Origin: Catenisphaera adipataccumulans
GTDB lineage: Bacteria > Bacillota_I > Bacilli_A > Erysipelotrichales > Erysipelotrichaceae
Assembly: GCF_014202755.1 (NCBI RefSeq)
Contig: NZ_JACHHK010000004.1
Span: 1-64,000, forward strand
Reading direction: 5' to 3'
Length of the DNA: 64,000 nt
This document shows, one piece after another, positions 16,847 through 24,716 of this stretch. The notes under the pieces are model-generated. The model saw only the letters and a list, made by a program, of their open reading frames with translations. It was not told where the DNA came from and made no database searches. Every line of letters begins with the position of its first letter. The stretch's first letter is position 1. The translations under genes were made by a program, and so were the position numbers.

Positions 16847-16877
16847 GCATTGGCTTGATCATAAGCCAATGCTTTTT
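16847..16877 (+). terminator. Intrinsic terminator after dapF
   Basis: GCATTGGCTT pairs with AAGCCAATGC, then TTTTT. Confidence 0.85.
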
Positions 16878-16891
16878 ATTAAGATGAGCAG

Positions 16892-16918
16892 AAAAAAAGC
16901 CTTTTGAAAAAGGCTTTG
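16892..16918 (-). terminator. Terminator of the tRNA-Leu gene
   Basis: On the minus strand AAAGCCTTTT and AAAAGGCTTT form a ten-pair stem followed by T residues, just past the CCA end of the tRNA. Confidence 0.75.
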
Positions 16919-16925
16919 AAGACAA

Positions 16926-17009
16926 TGGTGCGGGTGACAGGACTCGAACCTGCATGCCAATGGCGCTAGATCCTAAGTCTAGTGCGTCTGCCAGTTTCGC
17001 CACACCCGC
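16926..17009 (-). tRNA. tRNA-Leu (anticodon UAG), CCA encoded
   Basis: On the minus strand the acceptor strands GCGGGTG and CACCCGC pair; the anticodon arm CTAGA-CTTAGGA-TCTAG holds UAG; the T loop GGTTCGAGTCC and a long variable arm typical of class II tRNA-Leu are present. The gene encodes CCA. It is alone rather than in a cluster. Confidence 0.95.
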
Positions 17010-17089
17010 GTACCTAAAAGATTAGACTATTTTATGAAAAAAAGCAAGCACTGCTGAAAACATGCTTACTTAAAGGAAAAATTGAGGCA

Positions 17090-17332
17090 TCAATGAAGAA
17101 CGGTCGGACGATGTTCTGCCTCGATCTGCTCTTGCACATAGGCTTCTAATTTGTCCAGTAATGCATCATCGATTTCGATCCCGTCGATCTTAATATGGTC
17201 AGGAATCTGGCTGCGGATGAAATGAATAGAAGGAATCTCAACCATTTCCTGATCGCCCATTTCATCTTCCAATTCTTTCAGCTTTTTTAGGATCGGAGCA
17301 GCTAAGATTTTAATTGCTTCATTTTCTGTCAT
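17090..17332 (-). CDS. Small acidic protein of unknown function
   Basis: An 80-residue, strongly acidic protein (ENEAIKILAAPILKKLKELEDEMG ... KIDGIEIDDALLDKLEAYVQEQ), mostly helical with no membrane segment; I do not recognise it. The start is fixed by the promoter: TTGAAG, 17 bases, TATAAT, then six bases to ATG 17332, with no Shine-Dalgarno. The frame continues upstream to 17725 but that part is antisense to the promoter and the next gene. It is predicted to be expressed from a leaderless mRNA. Confidence 0.72.
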   Translation of the reverse strand: MTENEAIKILAAPILKKLKELEDEMGDQEMVEIPSIHFIRSQIPDHIKIDGIEIDDALLDKLEAYVQEQIEAEHRPTVLH

Positions 17333-17338
17333 ATCTAT

Positions 17339-17367
17339 ATTATAGTGGAAAAACGGGTATGCTTCAA
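17339..17367 (-). promoter_or_regulatory. Sigma-A promoter making a leaderless mRNA for the small acidic gene
   Basis: Minus strand: TTGAAG (17362-17367), a 17-base spacer, TATAAT (17339-17344), then ATAGAT and the ATG. The -10 to ATG gap is exactly six bases. Confidence 0.75.
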
Positions 17368-17377
17368 TTACGAAAAT

Positions 17378-17406
17378 TTGACAAAACACAGAAAGTAAGG
17401 TAAAAT
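17378..17406 (+). promoter_or_regulatory. Consensus promoter of the ricin/3D-like gene
   Basis: TTGACA (17378-17383), 17 bases, TAAAAT (17401-17406). Transcription should start near 17413. Confidence 0.85.
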
Positions 17407-17417
17407 CTCGCGAAGAA

Positions 17418-17445
17418 ACTGAATGGTCACCATTCAGTTTTTTTG
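17418..17445 (+). promoter_or_regulatory. Transcript-initial stem-loop with U-tract
   Basis: ACTGAATGG-TCA-CCATTCAGT (17418-17438) followed by seven T. It starts only about five bases after the predicted transcription start and ends just before the Shine-Dalgarno. It has the shape of an intrinsic terminator but sits at the front of the gene, so it could act as an attenuator or as a 5' stabilising stem. Confidence 0.65.
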
Positions 17446-17462
17446 TGAAGAGAAAAGGAGTG

Positions 17463-18248
17463 ATGAATATCTTCGCCAACAAGCAAAAATTATTCGGGGC
17501 AGCTGCCGCATTTGTGATGATGTTTTCGATCGTTGCACAACCGGCAAATGCGAAGACAGCCAACGCCAAATTGGCCGATGGTACGTACCAGATCACGACA
17601 GCTGAAGAAAATTTAGCTTTAAACAAAGATGCAGATTTTGAGGATAAGAAAGATTCGGACGCACAGAAATGGAGCGTCAGCAGTGATGAAAAGGGATATT
17701 TGAAAATTACGAATGTCGAATCCAATCAGGTGCTGACTTATAAGGACAAGCAGCTGACTTTAGCCGATGATGCCGATTCCAAAGCGCAGAAATGGCAGCT
17801 GAAGAAAACAAGCGACGGCTATCAGATTCGATCCGTTTACAATTCGAAATACAGCCTGGCCGAAAATGAGAAAGCCGAATTGGAAAATGCCAAGGGCAAG
17901 GCAGAGTCCTTTACGTTCAGCGAAACGGAAAAAACGCAGACCTGGACCGGCCCGGTATTAAGTGCTTCTGCGGGATCCGTTGAAGGACCGTCCGGCCGGG
18001 AGACTTACTACAACTTGGACATGTCCGGAGTCGTTTCGGCCATGCAGGCAGCTGGTATCGAAGGAGAATACTGGGTCCGCGAAGACGGTGTAAAAATGTA
18101 CGGGGATTATGTGATGGTGGCAGCCAATTACAGCATCCGCCCGAAAGGGACATTAATTGAAACATCGTTGGGAACCGGCATTGTCTGTGATACTGGTGGA
18201 TTTGCTTCTGTCAATCCGACACAGTTAGATATTGCCACCAATTGGTAA
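17463..18248 (+). CDS. Exported ricin-like/3D-like cell-wall protein
   Basis: Signal peptide at residues 1-30 (KLFGAAAAFVMMFSIVAQPANA). Residues about 35-140 look like a ricin-type beta-trefoil with Q-x-W-type repeats (AQKWSV, AQKWQL). From about 160 the C-terminal domain (GPSGRETYYNLDMSGVV ... GTLIETSLGTGIVCDTGGF) resembles 3D/RlpA-like double-psi barrels of peptidoglycan-cleaving proteins, including the DTG turn. The next gene has the same C-terminal domain. Probably a secreted wall hydrolase or lectin. Start ATG 17463 after AAAAGGAG; spacing is short, and an upstream GTG at 17445 is possible. Confidence 0.75.
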   Translation: MNIFANKQKLFGAAAAFVMMFSIVAQPANAKTANAKLADGTYQITTAEENLALNKDADFEDKKDSDAQKWSVSSDEKGYLKITNVESNQVLTYKDKQLTLADDADSKAQKWQLKKTSDGYQIRSVYNSKYSLAENEKAELENAKGKAESFTFSETEKTQTWTGPVLSASAGSVEGPSGRETYYNLDMSGVVSAMQAAGIEGEYWVREDGVKMYGDYVMVAANYSIRPKGTLIETSLGTGIVCDTGGFASVNPTQLDIATNW

Positions 18249-18250
18249 GC

Positions 18251-18277
18251 AGAACCGCTGAGGCGGTTCTTTTTTTC
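18251..18277 (+). terminator. Intrinsic terminator
   Basis: AGAACCGC-TGAG-GCGGTTCT followed by a T-run. Confidence 0.88.
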
Positions 18278-18342
18278 TTGAAAAAGATTGTCAAATCATT
18301 TAACATTGAAATGAGTTTGTAAAATCAGAAGAGAGGTGTTCT

Positions 18343-19974
18343 ATGGAGAGCAGATATAAAAGAAACTTATTGATTGCTGCTTCTGCTGCCTTTATCGCAG
18401 TCGGAGCTAAGACGGCTGCGCTGTCCATCCAGGCAGATACAGTCGATCCGGCGGAAACGATCGTAACCGCATCGGATACCGACACAACCGATACATCTGT
18501 GTACATCACAGAAGAAAATGAAGATACTTCAACGACTGAATCTGCACAAGATGAAACTGCAGAAACCAGTGAGGAAACTTCAAAAACGGAATCAACGCAA
18601 AATGAAATCAAGGAAAATACAAACAGTACGACTGATCAGACTACACTGAGCCGGGTTCAAAAGAACCAAAGTCTCTATCAGTCTATCAATGAAACGATTT
18701 TAAATGGCTGGTCCTCGGATTATCAGAAATATTATGTCGACGGAACAGCCGTGACGGGATTTAAAGACATCAACGGCAGTACCTATTATTTCAATGAAGA
18801 TGGTACAAAAGCATTGGGCCAGCGTCGAATTGGGGATTACTGGTACTGCTTTTTACGAAATCAATCCAATGAACTCAGCAACGGCCGGATGGTCAAGTCA
18901 CAGTTTTTTGATTTGAACGGAATTTATCATGCTTCCTGGGACCATGATAAGACGGCTTATTACGATGAAAACGGACATATGCGCTATAAGCAGCAGCACA
19001 TCGGCAAGTATTGGTACTGCTTCGATCAGTATTCCGGTGCGATGAAGACCGGTTTTGTCAATCTGACGGGAACGTATCACGCATCGTGGGATCAGGATAA
19101 GACGGCCTACTATGATCAAAGCGGCCGCATGCAGTATAAACAAAAATACATTGACGGTTACTGGTACTGCTTCGATCAGTATTCCGGCGCGATGAAGACG
19201 GGTTTTGTCAATCTGACCGGGGATTATCACGCATCCTGGGATCAGGACAAGACCGCATATTATGATAAGAATGGGCACATGCTTTATAAGCAGCAGCACA
19301 TCGGCAAGTACTGGTACTGCTTCGATCAGTATTCCGGTGCGATGAAGACTGGTTTCGTGGATCTGAACGGAACGTATCATGCATCGTGGGATCAGGATAA
19401 GAAAGCTTATTATGATCAAAACGGCCGGATGCAGTATAAACAAAAATACATTAACGGTTACTGGTATTGTTTTGATCGGATCTCCGGTGCGATGAAGACA
19501 GGGTTTGTCAAATTGACCGGCGATTATCATGCCGCATCGGAAGCAGATAAAACGGTTTACTACGATGAAAACGGACATATGTTATATGGCTATCAGACCA
19601 TCAACGGCAAAAAATATTATTTTGATACAGCCTCCGGTGCAATGATGACAACCACAGAGTGGGACGGCCCGGTATTAAATGCCTATCTTGGAACCGTGCA
19701 GGGACCTTCCGGAACCGAAACCTACTACAATCTGGATATGTCCGGCGTGGTTTCGATCATGCGTTCCATGGGATATAGTGAAAAAGACTATCCTTATTGG
19801 GTTCGTTCGGATGGTGTGAAGATGCTCGGTGACTATATCATGGCTGCTGCCAATCTCAGCGTGCATCCGCGCGGATCTTTGGTCGACACGAGCTTAGGCA
19901 AAGCCATCGTCTGTGATACAGGGACTTTTGCTTACTTCAATCCGACACAGTTAGACATCGCCACAACATGGTAA
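18343..19974 (+). CDS. Exported protein with cell-wall-binding repeats and 3D-like C-terminal domain
   Basis: 543 residues: signal peptide (1-33), a Ser/Thr/Glu-rich linker (34-100), six cell-wall/choline-binding-type repeats (about 125-430; core GYWYCFDQYSGAMKTGFV), then a 100-residue C-terminal domain (GPSGTETYYNLDMSGVV ... IVCDTGTF) nearly the same as in the preceding protein. No LPXTG or membrane anchor: the repeats should hold it to wall polymers non-covalently, and the C-terminal domain resembles 3D-type lytic transglycosylase folds. GAGAGGTG precedes ATG 18343. Probably a wall remodelling enzyme or adhesin. Confidence 0.82.
   Translation: MESRYKRNLLIAASAAFIAVGAKTAALSIQADTVDPAETIVTASDTDTTDTSVYITEENEDTSTTESAQDETAETSEETSKTESTQNEIKENTNSTTDQTTLSRVQKNQSLYQSINETILNGWSSDYQKYYVDGTAVTGFKDINGSTYYFNEDGTKALGQRRIGDYWYCFLRNQSNELSNGRMVKSQFFDLNGIYHASWDHDKTAYYDENGHMRYKQQHIGKYWYCFDQYSGAMKTGFVNLTGTYHASWDQDKTAYYDQSGRMQYKQKYIDGYWYCFDQYSGAMKTGFVNLTGDYHASWDQDKTAYYDKNGHMLYKQQHIGKYWYCFDQYSGAMKTGFVDLNGTYHASWDQDKKAYYDQNGRMQYKQKYINGYWYCFDRISGAMKTGFVKLTGDYHAASEADKTVYYDENGHMLYGYQTINGKKYYFDTASGAMMTTTEWDGPVLNAYLGTVQGPSGTETYYNLDMSGVVSIMRSMGYSEKDYPYWVRSDGVKMLGDYIMAAANLSVHPRGSLVDTSLGKAIVCDTGTFAYFNPTQLDIATTW
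18841..19640 (+). repeat. Tandem 150-base repeats coding for wall-binding modules
   Basis: The TGGTACTGC core starts at 18841, 19012, 19162, 19312 and 19462, with a diverged copy near 19610. The last steps are exactly 150 bases (50 residues); the first is 171. Units at 19012 and 19312 share CAGCAGCACATCGGCAAG, those at 19162 and 19462 share CAAAAATACATT, so the array alternates A-B-A-B. Confidence 0.9.
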
Positions 19975-19980
19975 AAAATC

Positions 19981-20012
19981 AGACAAGATCTTTATTGGAT
20001 CTTGTCTTTTTC
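19981..20012 (+). terminator. Intrinsic terminator
   Basis: AGACAAGATC and GATCTTGTCT form a ten-pair stem followed by T-rich sequence. Confidence 0.88.
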
Positions 20013-20050
20013 TATATCCACTATGTCCCTGACGTATTTGGAGCAGAGTG

Positions 20051-20059
20051 TGTTAAAAT
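20051..20059 (+). promoter_or_regulatory. Extended -10 giving a leaderless transcript of the GH25 gene
   Basis: TGTTAAAAT, then AATTTC and the ATG: six bases between -10 and start codon, no Shine-Dalgarno, terminator just upstream. Confidence 0.6.
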
Positions 20060-20065
20060 AATTTC

Positions 20066-20890
20066 ATGAAGAAATTCAATCGAAAAGGAATCATCTGGTA
20101 TCGATTGGTGCTGGTCATTGTGGTTGCTGCTTTGGCTGTTTTTGGCATCGCCCGCGGCATTCAGACTTTGATTTTCCGCCAGGAATCTGCCCATATTCAA
20201 TCTGATGTCAATGCGTATTCCTACCAAAAAAAGAAATTCAAAAATAAGAATGGTTTTAAAATTTATACAGGCAGTGATTACACTTACTATAACGGCATCG
20301 ATGTTTCTTCCCATCAGGGGGATATCGACTGGGATCAAGTCAAGGATTCTGGTGTGGATTTTGTGATGATCCGGTGTGGTTTCAGCAGCTTGGATACGGG
20401 AAAAGTTCATACGGACGAAAACTTCAAGAAGAATATCAAGGCAGCGAAAAAAGCCGGACTGCGTGTCGGTGTCTATTATTTTTCTTCCGCGAAAACCAAA
20501 AAAGAAGTTACCAAGGAAGCAAATTATGTTCTGAATTTGATCAAAGACTATGATCTGGAATTTCCGGTTGCTTATGATATGGAATACTATAATGGCGCCA
20601 GCCGTGCGGATTCATTATCCAAAAATAAGAAGACACAGTTGGCCTTGACGTTCTGTGAAAAGATTGAAGACGCTGGCTATACGCCTTTGATCTACGGCAA
20701 CGATACCTGGTTTACGGATCATGTGAAGTTATCGAAAGTGAAAAAATATGCGCTGTGGTATGCGTCCTATTCACAGAAGCCGAATATGACCCATTATTTT
20801 GCGATGTGGCAGTATTCCAATACGGGCAGTCTGCCGGGGATCGACGGCGATGTGGATATGAACATTTATCTGGAACCGAAAGAGAGTTGA
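20066..20890 (+). CDS. GH25 lysozyme-type muramidase, membrane-anchored
   Basis: Cleaves the MurNAc-GlcNAc bond of peptidoglycan. A basic N-terminus and one hydrophobic helix (residues 14-36) export or anchor it. The GH25 domain starts at GIDVSSHQGDIDW (about residue 77), has the catalytic D-x-E in VAYDMEY and ends with AMWQYS...IDGDVDMN. 274 residues. Third exported wall gene in a row, but each has its own terminator and promoter. The gene has no Shine-Dalgarno and is predicted to be leaderless. Confidence 0.92.
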   Translation: MKKFNRKGIIWYRLVLVIVVAALAVFGIARGIQTLIFRQESAHIQSDVNAYSYQKKKFKNKNGFKIYTGSDYTYYNGIDVSSHQGDIDWDQVKDSGVDFVMIRCGFSSLDTGKVHTDENFKKNIKAAKKAGLRVGVYYFSSAKTKKEVTKEANYVLNLIKDYDLEFPVAYDMEYYNGASRADSLSKNKKTQLALTFCEKIEDAGYTPLIYGNDTWFTDHVKLSKVKKYALWYASYSQKPNMTHYFAMWQYSNTGSLPGIDGDVDMNIYLEPKES

Positions 20891-20915
20891 ATTATAAACT
20901 ATTTTTCGTTAAAAT
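20887..20915 (+). promoter_or_regulatory. Sigma-A promoter of the tetR-type gene
   Basis: TTGAAT (20887-20892, overlapping the GH25 stop), 17 bases, TAAAAT (20910-20915). Confidence 0.78.
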
Positions 20916-20934
20916 TTAGGCAGTGAGGTAATGT

Positions 20935-21489
20935 ATGTCTGATTTTACGGAACAAGCAATTATGGAGGCTTTCGTCGAGCTGCTCGAAGAAAAACCGTTC
21001 AATAAAATTACGGTCAAGGACATTGTCGGCCGCTGCGGCATCAACCGCAATACGTTTTATTACCATTATCAGGATATTTACGATTTGTTGGAGAAAGTCA
21101 TCCGTTATTATCTGGAGGCTTCCAATATAAAAAATCTGTCCCGTGAAAACTGGAAAGAAACCACCGACACGATCGTCCAGTTTGTGGGCAGTCATAAGCA
21201 TGCGATGGCGCATGTCTTTGATTTCATCGGCGCAAAAGAACTATGCCATTATTTTCGCGAAGTCAGCTGGCAGGCCATCGAACATTATATGGAGCCGGTG
21301 TTCACGACCTTGAATGCGCCGGAAGAAGATCGGGAGTTTTTCCTGCGGCTGATGTCGAATTCCGTTGTCGGTACGATCATGGAATGGGCGGAACACGACT
21401 TTAACAAAGCGTTTGCGGACCGGGTCATCGAACGGCTGGCCTACTGGCTGACGGGCAGTTTGAATATGATCGATTACTGGCGAAATTAA
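20935..21489 (+). CDS. TetR/AcrR-family regulator
   Basis: An N-terminal TetR helix-turn-helix (FTEQAIMEAFVELLEEKPFNKITVKDIVGRCGINRNTFYYHYQDIYDLLEKV) and an all-helical ligand domain of about 120 residues with no close family clue (similar in outline to DhaS/TetR_C_8 types). 184 residues. GAGG lies eight bases before ATG 20935. No divergent partner and no efflux pump next to it; target genes are unknown. Confidence 0.9.
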   Translation: MSDFTEQAIMEAFVELLEEKPFNKITVKDIVGRCGINRNTFYYHYQDIYDLLEKVIRYYLEASNIKNLSRENWKETTDTIVQFVGSHKHAMAHVFDFIGAKELCHYFREVSWQAIEHYMEPVFTTLNAPEEDREFFLRLMSNSVVGTIMEWAEHDFNKAFADRVIERLAYWLTGSLNMIDYWRN

Positions 21490-21508
21490 GGTTGTTTTTT
21501 TTGCTTGA

Positions 21509-21514
21509 TATGAT
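21509..21514 (+). promoter_or_regulatory. -10 element of the alaS leader
   Basis: TATGAT about 10 bases before the T-box RNA begins; upstream is a T-run and no clear -35. Confidence 0.5.
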
Positions 21515-21520
21515 AAACTA

Positions 21521-21730
21521 TTCACGTCCGGCAGTGAAGAAAATAAGTACGGTATCCTGCAGAGAGGCAGAGATAAAGCGGTTGGTGGAAGCTTTACGAA
21601 CAGGATATGCGGAAGCTCTTTCGGAGTCGGGCCGTTGCCGGCGTTAACGGAAAGTAAGGGCATCGCTGCGGCGATGAACTAGGATGGTACCGCGTAGTTA
21701 TACGTTCCTAGAAAATGGGAACGTTTTTTT
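21521..21730 (+). promoter_or_regulatory. T-box riboswitch controlling alaS
   Basis: Hallmarks in order: GTATCCTG and CAGGATAT forming Stem I (5' strand near 21552), the AGAGAG-like and GGTTGGTGGAAG segments, the T-box core AGGATGGTACCGCG (21681-21694) and the terminator ACGTTCC / GGGAACGT (21702-21724) with T-run. Uncharged tRNA-Ala should bind the specifier and the T-box and open the terminator. GCT at 21615-21617 (or GCG at 21609) is the likely Ala specifier; I cannot settle which without folding. Confidence 0.92.
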
Positions 21731-21746
21731 ATTGGAGGAAGATAAA

Positions 21747-24371
21747 ATGAAAGATTTAACCGGAAGTCAGATCCGGCAGATGTTTTTGGATTACTTTGCC
21801 GGAAAAGGACACATGATCGAACCGGGAGCAAATTTGATCCCGCGAAACGACCCGACATTGTTGTGGATCAATGCCGGCGTTGCAGCATTAAAGAAGTATT
21901 TTGACGGTTCGGAAAAACCAAAGTGCAACCGGATCGCCAATGCGCAGAAGAGTATTCGAACCAATGATATCGAAAATGTTGGCAAGACGGCCCGGCATCA
22001 CACCTTCTTTGAAATGCTGGGAAACTTCTCGATCGGCGATTACTTCAAAGAGGAGGCCATTCCATTTGCGTGGGAATTCTTGACCAGCGAGGAATGGATG
22101 GGCATTGATAAAGACCGTCTATATATTACGGTGTATACGGATGATGCGGATGCTTATCGGATCTGGACCGAAAAATGCGGTGTGGATCCTTCGCATATTT
22201 TGAAAACCTATGATAACTTCTGGGAAATCGGCAAAGGACCGGGCGGGCCGGACTCGGAGATCTTCTTTGACCGCGGGGAAAAATATGATCCGGATCATAT
22301 CGGCGAAAAACTGTTCTTCGATGAGATGGAAAACGACCGTTACATCGAAGTATGGAATATCGTCTTCTCACAGTATGACTGCGATCCCTCGATCCCGCGG
22401 AAAGAATACAAAGAACTGCCGCAGAAGAACATTGATACCGGCATGGGCCTGGAGCGGCTGGTTGCGCTGGTGCAGGACGGCGAAACCAACTTTGATACCG
22501 ACCTGTTCCTGCCGATCATCCATGCGACCGAGAAAATGGCGGATGTGCCGTATGAAGGCGAATACAAGATGGCTTACCGGGTCATTGCCGACCACATTCG
22601 TACGGTGACCTTCGCACTGAGCGACGGCGCTAATTTCTCAAACAGCGGCCGCGGCTATGTGCTGCGCCGGGTACTGCGCCGGGCAGCCCGTTATGGCTTG
22701 AAATTAGGCTTGGACGATGCGTTCCTGTATAAACTGGTGCCGGTGGTTGCCGATACGATGAATGATTTCTATCCGTATCTGGAGGATCATGTGGCATTCA
22801 ACCAGAAATTGATCAAGATCGAAGAAGAGACCTTTAAGAAGACTTTGCGCAACGGCCAGATGCTGCTGGATGAAGAAATTGCCAAAGCCAACGGTGAACT
22901 GAGCGGTGAAGTGGTTTTCAAACTATATGATACCTACGGATTCCCATTTGAACTGACACAGGAGATCGCCGAGGAGAGCGGTGTCAAAGTCAGCCGGGAA
23001 GCTTTTGATGAACAAATGAACAAACAAAAAGAACGGGCCCGCAAAGCGCGCGCGAACAAGGATTCGTTTGCCAGCCAGAACGAAGCTTTGATGAATTTCA
23101 CCGAGCCAAGTGAATTCATCGGCTACGATCGGATCGACTGCCCGGCAAAAGTCATCGCTTTGCTGAAGGACGGCAAAATGGTCGACAGCCTGGAGGACGA
23201 AGGACAGGTCATTCTGGATCAGACGGTGTTCTATGCGGAAAGCGGCGGCCAGGTGGCCGATACGGGTACGATCACAGCCGATGGGCTGGAATGTGAAGTC
23301 TTGGATGTGCAGAAGGCCCGCAACAAGCAGCATGTCCATACGGTGAAAGTGAAATCCGGTATTTTGGAAAAAGGCATGGCCGTGCATGCATATGTAGATG
23401 GAATGAAGCGCCGGAAGACCACGGCCAACCATTCGTGCACGCACCTTCTGCAGAGTGCGCTGCGTCAGGTCGTCGGTGAGCACATTCACCAGGCCGGCAG
23501 TTTCAACAACCCGGATTATCTGCGGTTTGACTTCAACCATTACGAAAAAGTCACCGATGAGCAGATCCGCAAAGTCGAACAGTTGGTCAATGAATACATT
23601 GAAGAAGCATTGCCTGTCACCAAGGAAGTCATGCCGATCGAAGAGGCACGGAAATCCGGTGCCACAGCCTTATTCAATGAAAAATACGGCGATATGGTCC
23701 GCGTTGTCACGATGGGCGATGTATCCAAAGAATTCTGTGCCGGCTGCCATGTCAACAACACGTCAGAAATTGGCGTATGCAAGATCGTCAGTGAAGAAAG
23801 TGTCGGATCGGATATCCGCCGGATCACGGCTAAAACGGGACTGGCGGCTTATGAAGAGTTTGCCCATGAACACGCGATGCTGGAAAACATTGCGGCCAGT
23901 GCGAAACAGAAAACGATCAAAAAGATCGACCGGAAGGTCGCATCGGCCTACGATGATCTGAAGGCGGAACAGAAAGAGAATGCCGAATTAAAGAATCAGA
24001 TCTTTGCGCTGAAGTCGAAAGACTGGGAAAAGGATATCGAAGATTTAGGCACGGTGCATCTGCTGATGAAAGAAGTGCAGGGCATGGAGGCCAATGCGTT
24101 GAAGGATATCGTTTCCAATGTCAAGAGCAGCGATCCGAACGTTGTCTGCTTCTTTGCGAATAAGAACGGAGGCAAGGTCGTCTTTGTGGCAGGAGCCGGA
24201 AAAGAAGCGGTCAAAGCCGGTGTGCACAGCGGCCGTTTGGTCAAGCAGGCTGCACAGATTTGTGCCGGCAACGGCGGCGGAAAACCAGATATGGCACAGG
24301 CCGGCGGCAAGGATGCGGCCAAGCTGCCGGAAGCGCTGCAGACGGTTCGTGATTTCTTGAACAATCTGTAA
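21747..24371 (+). CDS. alaS: Alanyl-tRNA synthetase
   Basis: Charges tRNA-Ala and edits mischarged Ser/Gly. 874 residues: class II catalytic domain (HHTFFEMLGNFSIGDYFK, motif 2), tRNA-recognition helices, the editing domain with zinc ligands HSCTHLL and CAGCHVNNTSE, and a C-terminal DHHA1-like domain ending GGGKPDMAQAGG. The start ATG 21747 follows GGAGGAA; the frame runs upstream into the T-box, which excludes the longer form. Followed by ireB and ruvX, the usual Firmicutes order. Confidence 0.97.
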   Translation: MKDLTGSQIRQMFLDYFAGKGHMIEPGANLIPRNDPTLLWINAGVAALKKYFDGSEKPKCNRIANAQKSIRTNDIENVGKTARHHTFFEMLGNFSIGDYFKEEAIPFAWEFLTSEEWMGIDKDRLYITVYTDDADAYRIWTEKCGVDPSHILKTYDNFWEIGKGPGGPDSEIFFDRGEKYDPDHIGEKLFFDEMENDRYIEVWNIVFSQYDCDPSIPRKEYKELPQKNIDTGMGLERLVALVQDGETNFDTDLFLPIIHATEKMADVPYEGEYKMAYRVIADHIRTVTFALSDGANFSNSGRGYVLRRVLRRAARYGLKLGLDDAFLYKLVPVVADTMNDFYPYLEDHVAFNQKLIKIEEETFKKTLRNGQMLLDEEIAKANGELSGEVVFKLYDTYGFPFELTQEIAEESGVKVSREAFDEQMNKQKERARKARANKDSFASQNEALMNFTEPSEFIGYDRIDCPAKVIALLKDGKMVDSLEDEGQVILDQTVFYAESGGQVADTGTITADGLECEVLDVQKARNKQHVHTVKVKSGILEKGMAVHAYVDGMKRRKTTANHSCTHLLQSALRQVVGEHIHQAGSFNNPDYLRFDFNHYEKVTDEQIRKVEQLVNEYIEEALPVTKEVMPIEEARKSGATALFNEKYGDMVRVVTMGDVSKEFCAGCHVNNTSEIGVCKIVSEESVGSDIRRITAKTGLAAYEEFAHEHAMLENIAASAKQKTIKKIDRKVASAYDDLKAEQKENAELKNQIFALKSKDWEKDIEDLGTVHLLMKEVQGMEANALKDIVSNVKSSDPNVVCFFANKNGGKVVFVAGAGKEAVKAGVHSGRLVKQAAQICAGNGGGKPDMAQAGGKDAAKLPEALQTVRDFLNNL

Positions 24372-24376
24372 AATTT

Positions 24377-24398
24377 GCCCTCTTTTTGAGGGCTTTTT
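24377..24398 (+). terminator. Intrinsic terminator after alaS
   Basis: GCCCTC-TTTTT-GAGGGC followed by TTTTT. Confidence 0.85.
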
Positions 24399-24411
24399 GG
24401 GTGCAAATCAT

Positions 24412-24439
24412 TTATCTTTGAATCGTTTTCATGTATAAT
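24412..24439 (+). promoter_or_regulatory. Promoter of ireB
   Basis: TTATCT, 16 bases, TATAAT (24434-24439). Confidence 0.65.
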
Positions 24440-24464
24440 GGGGTAAGTCAAGGAGTGTGATAGC

Positions 24465-24716
24465 ATGAAAGACGTTACTGAAACAATGACCTTCACAACC
24501 GAAGAGATCCGCAGAGAAAATATCAAAGCCATTCTTCAGGAAGTCAGTGACGCATTGGAGGAACGCGGCTATAATTCCGTCAATCAAATTGCCGGATATC
24601 TGATCAGTAATGATCCTGCATATATTTCATCCCATAAAAATGCACGAAATCTGATTCAGCGCATTGAGCGCTATGAGATCATCGAAGAATTGGTTCGCGC
24701 GTATCTGGAGAAATAA
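24465..24716 (+). CDS. ireB: IreB family protein (DUF965)
   Basis: An 83-residue helical protein ([45 protein letters not shown]) of the IreB/YrzL family, in the canonical alaS-ireB-ruvX order. In Enterococcus IreB is a substrate of the IreK Ser/Thr kinase and affects cephalosporin resistance; Thr residues near the N-terminus ([10 protein letters not shown]) are the expected phosphorylation area. Its TAA overlaps the ATG of ruvX by one base. Confidence 0.92.
   Translation: MKDVTETMTFTTEEIRRENIKAILQEVSDALEERGYNSVNQIAGYLISNDPAYISSHKNARNLIQRIERYEIIEELVRAYLEK

Noticed and set aside
18898-19578. 226-codon minus-strand frame in the repeat array
   Set aside because: It only mirrors the wall-binding repeats on the other strand.
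18841-19640. Regular repeats as a CRISPR array
   Set aside because: The 150-base units are coding and in frame, without short repeat/unique spacer layout.
21684-21746. Longer alaS start inside the leader
   Set aside because: It would translate the T-box and terminator; GGAGGAA sits before ATG 21747.
24418-24431. cre-like TTGAATCGTTTTCA between the ireB promoter boxes
   Set aside because: Two mismatches in the conserved first half and no metabolic reason; likely chance in AT-rich sequence.
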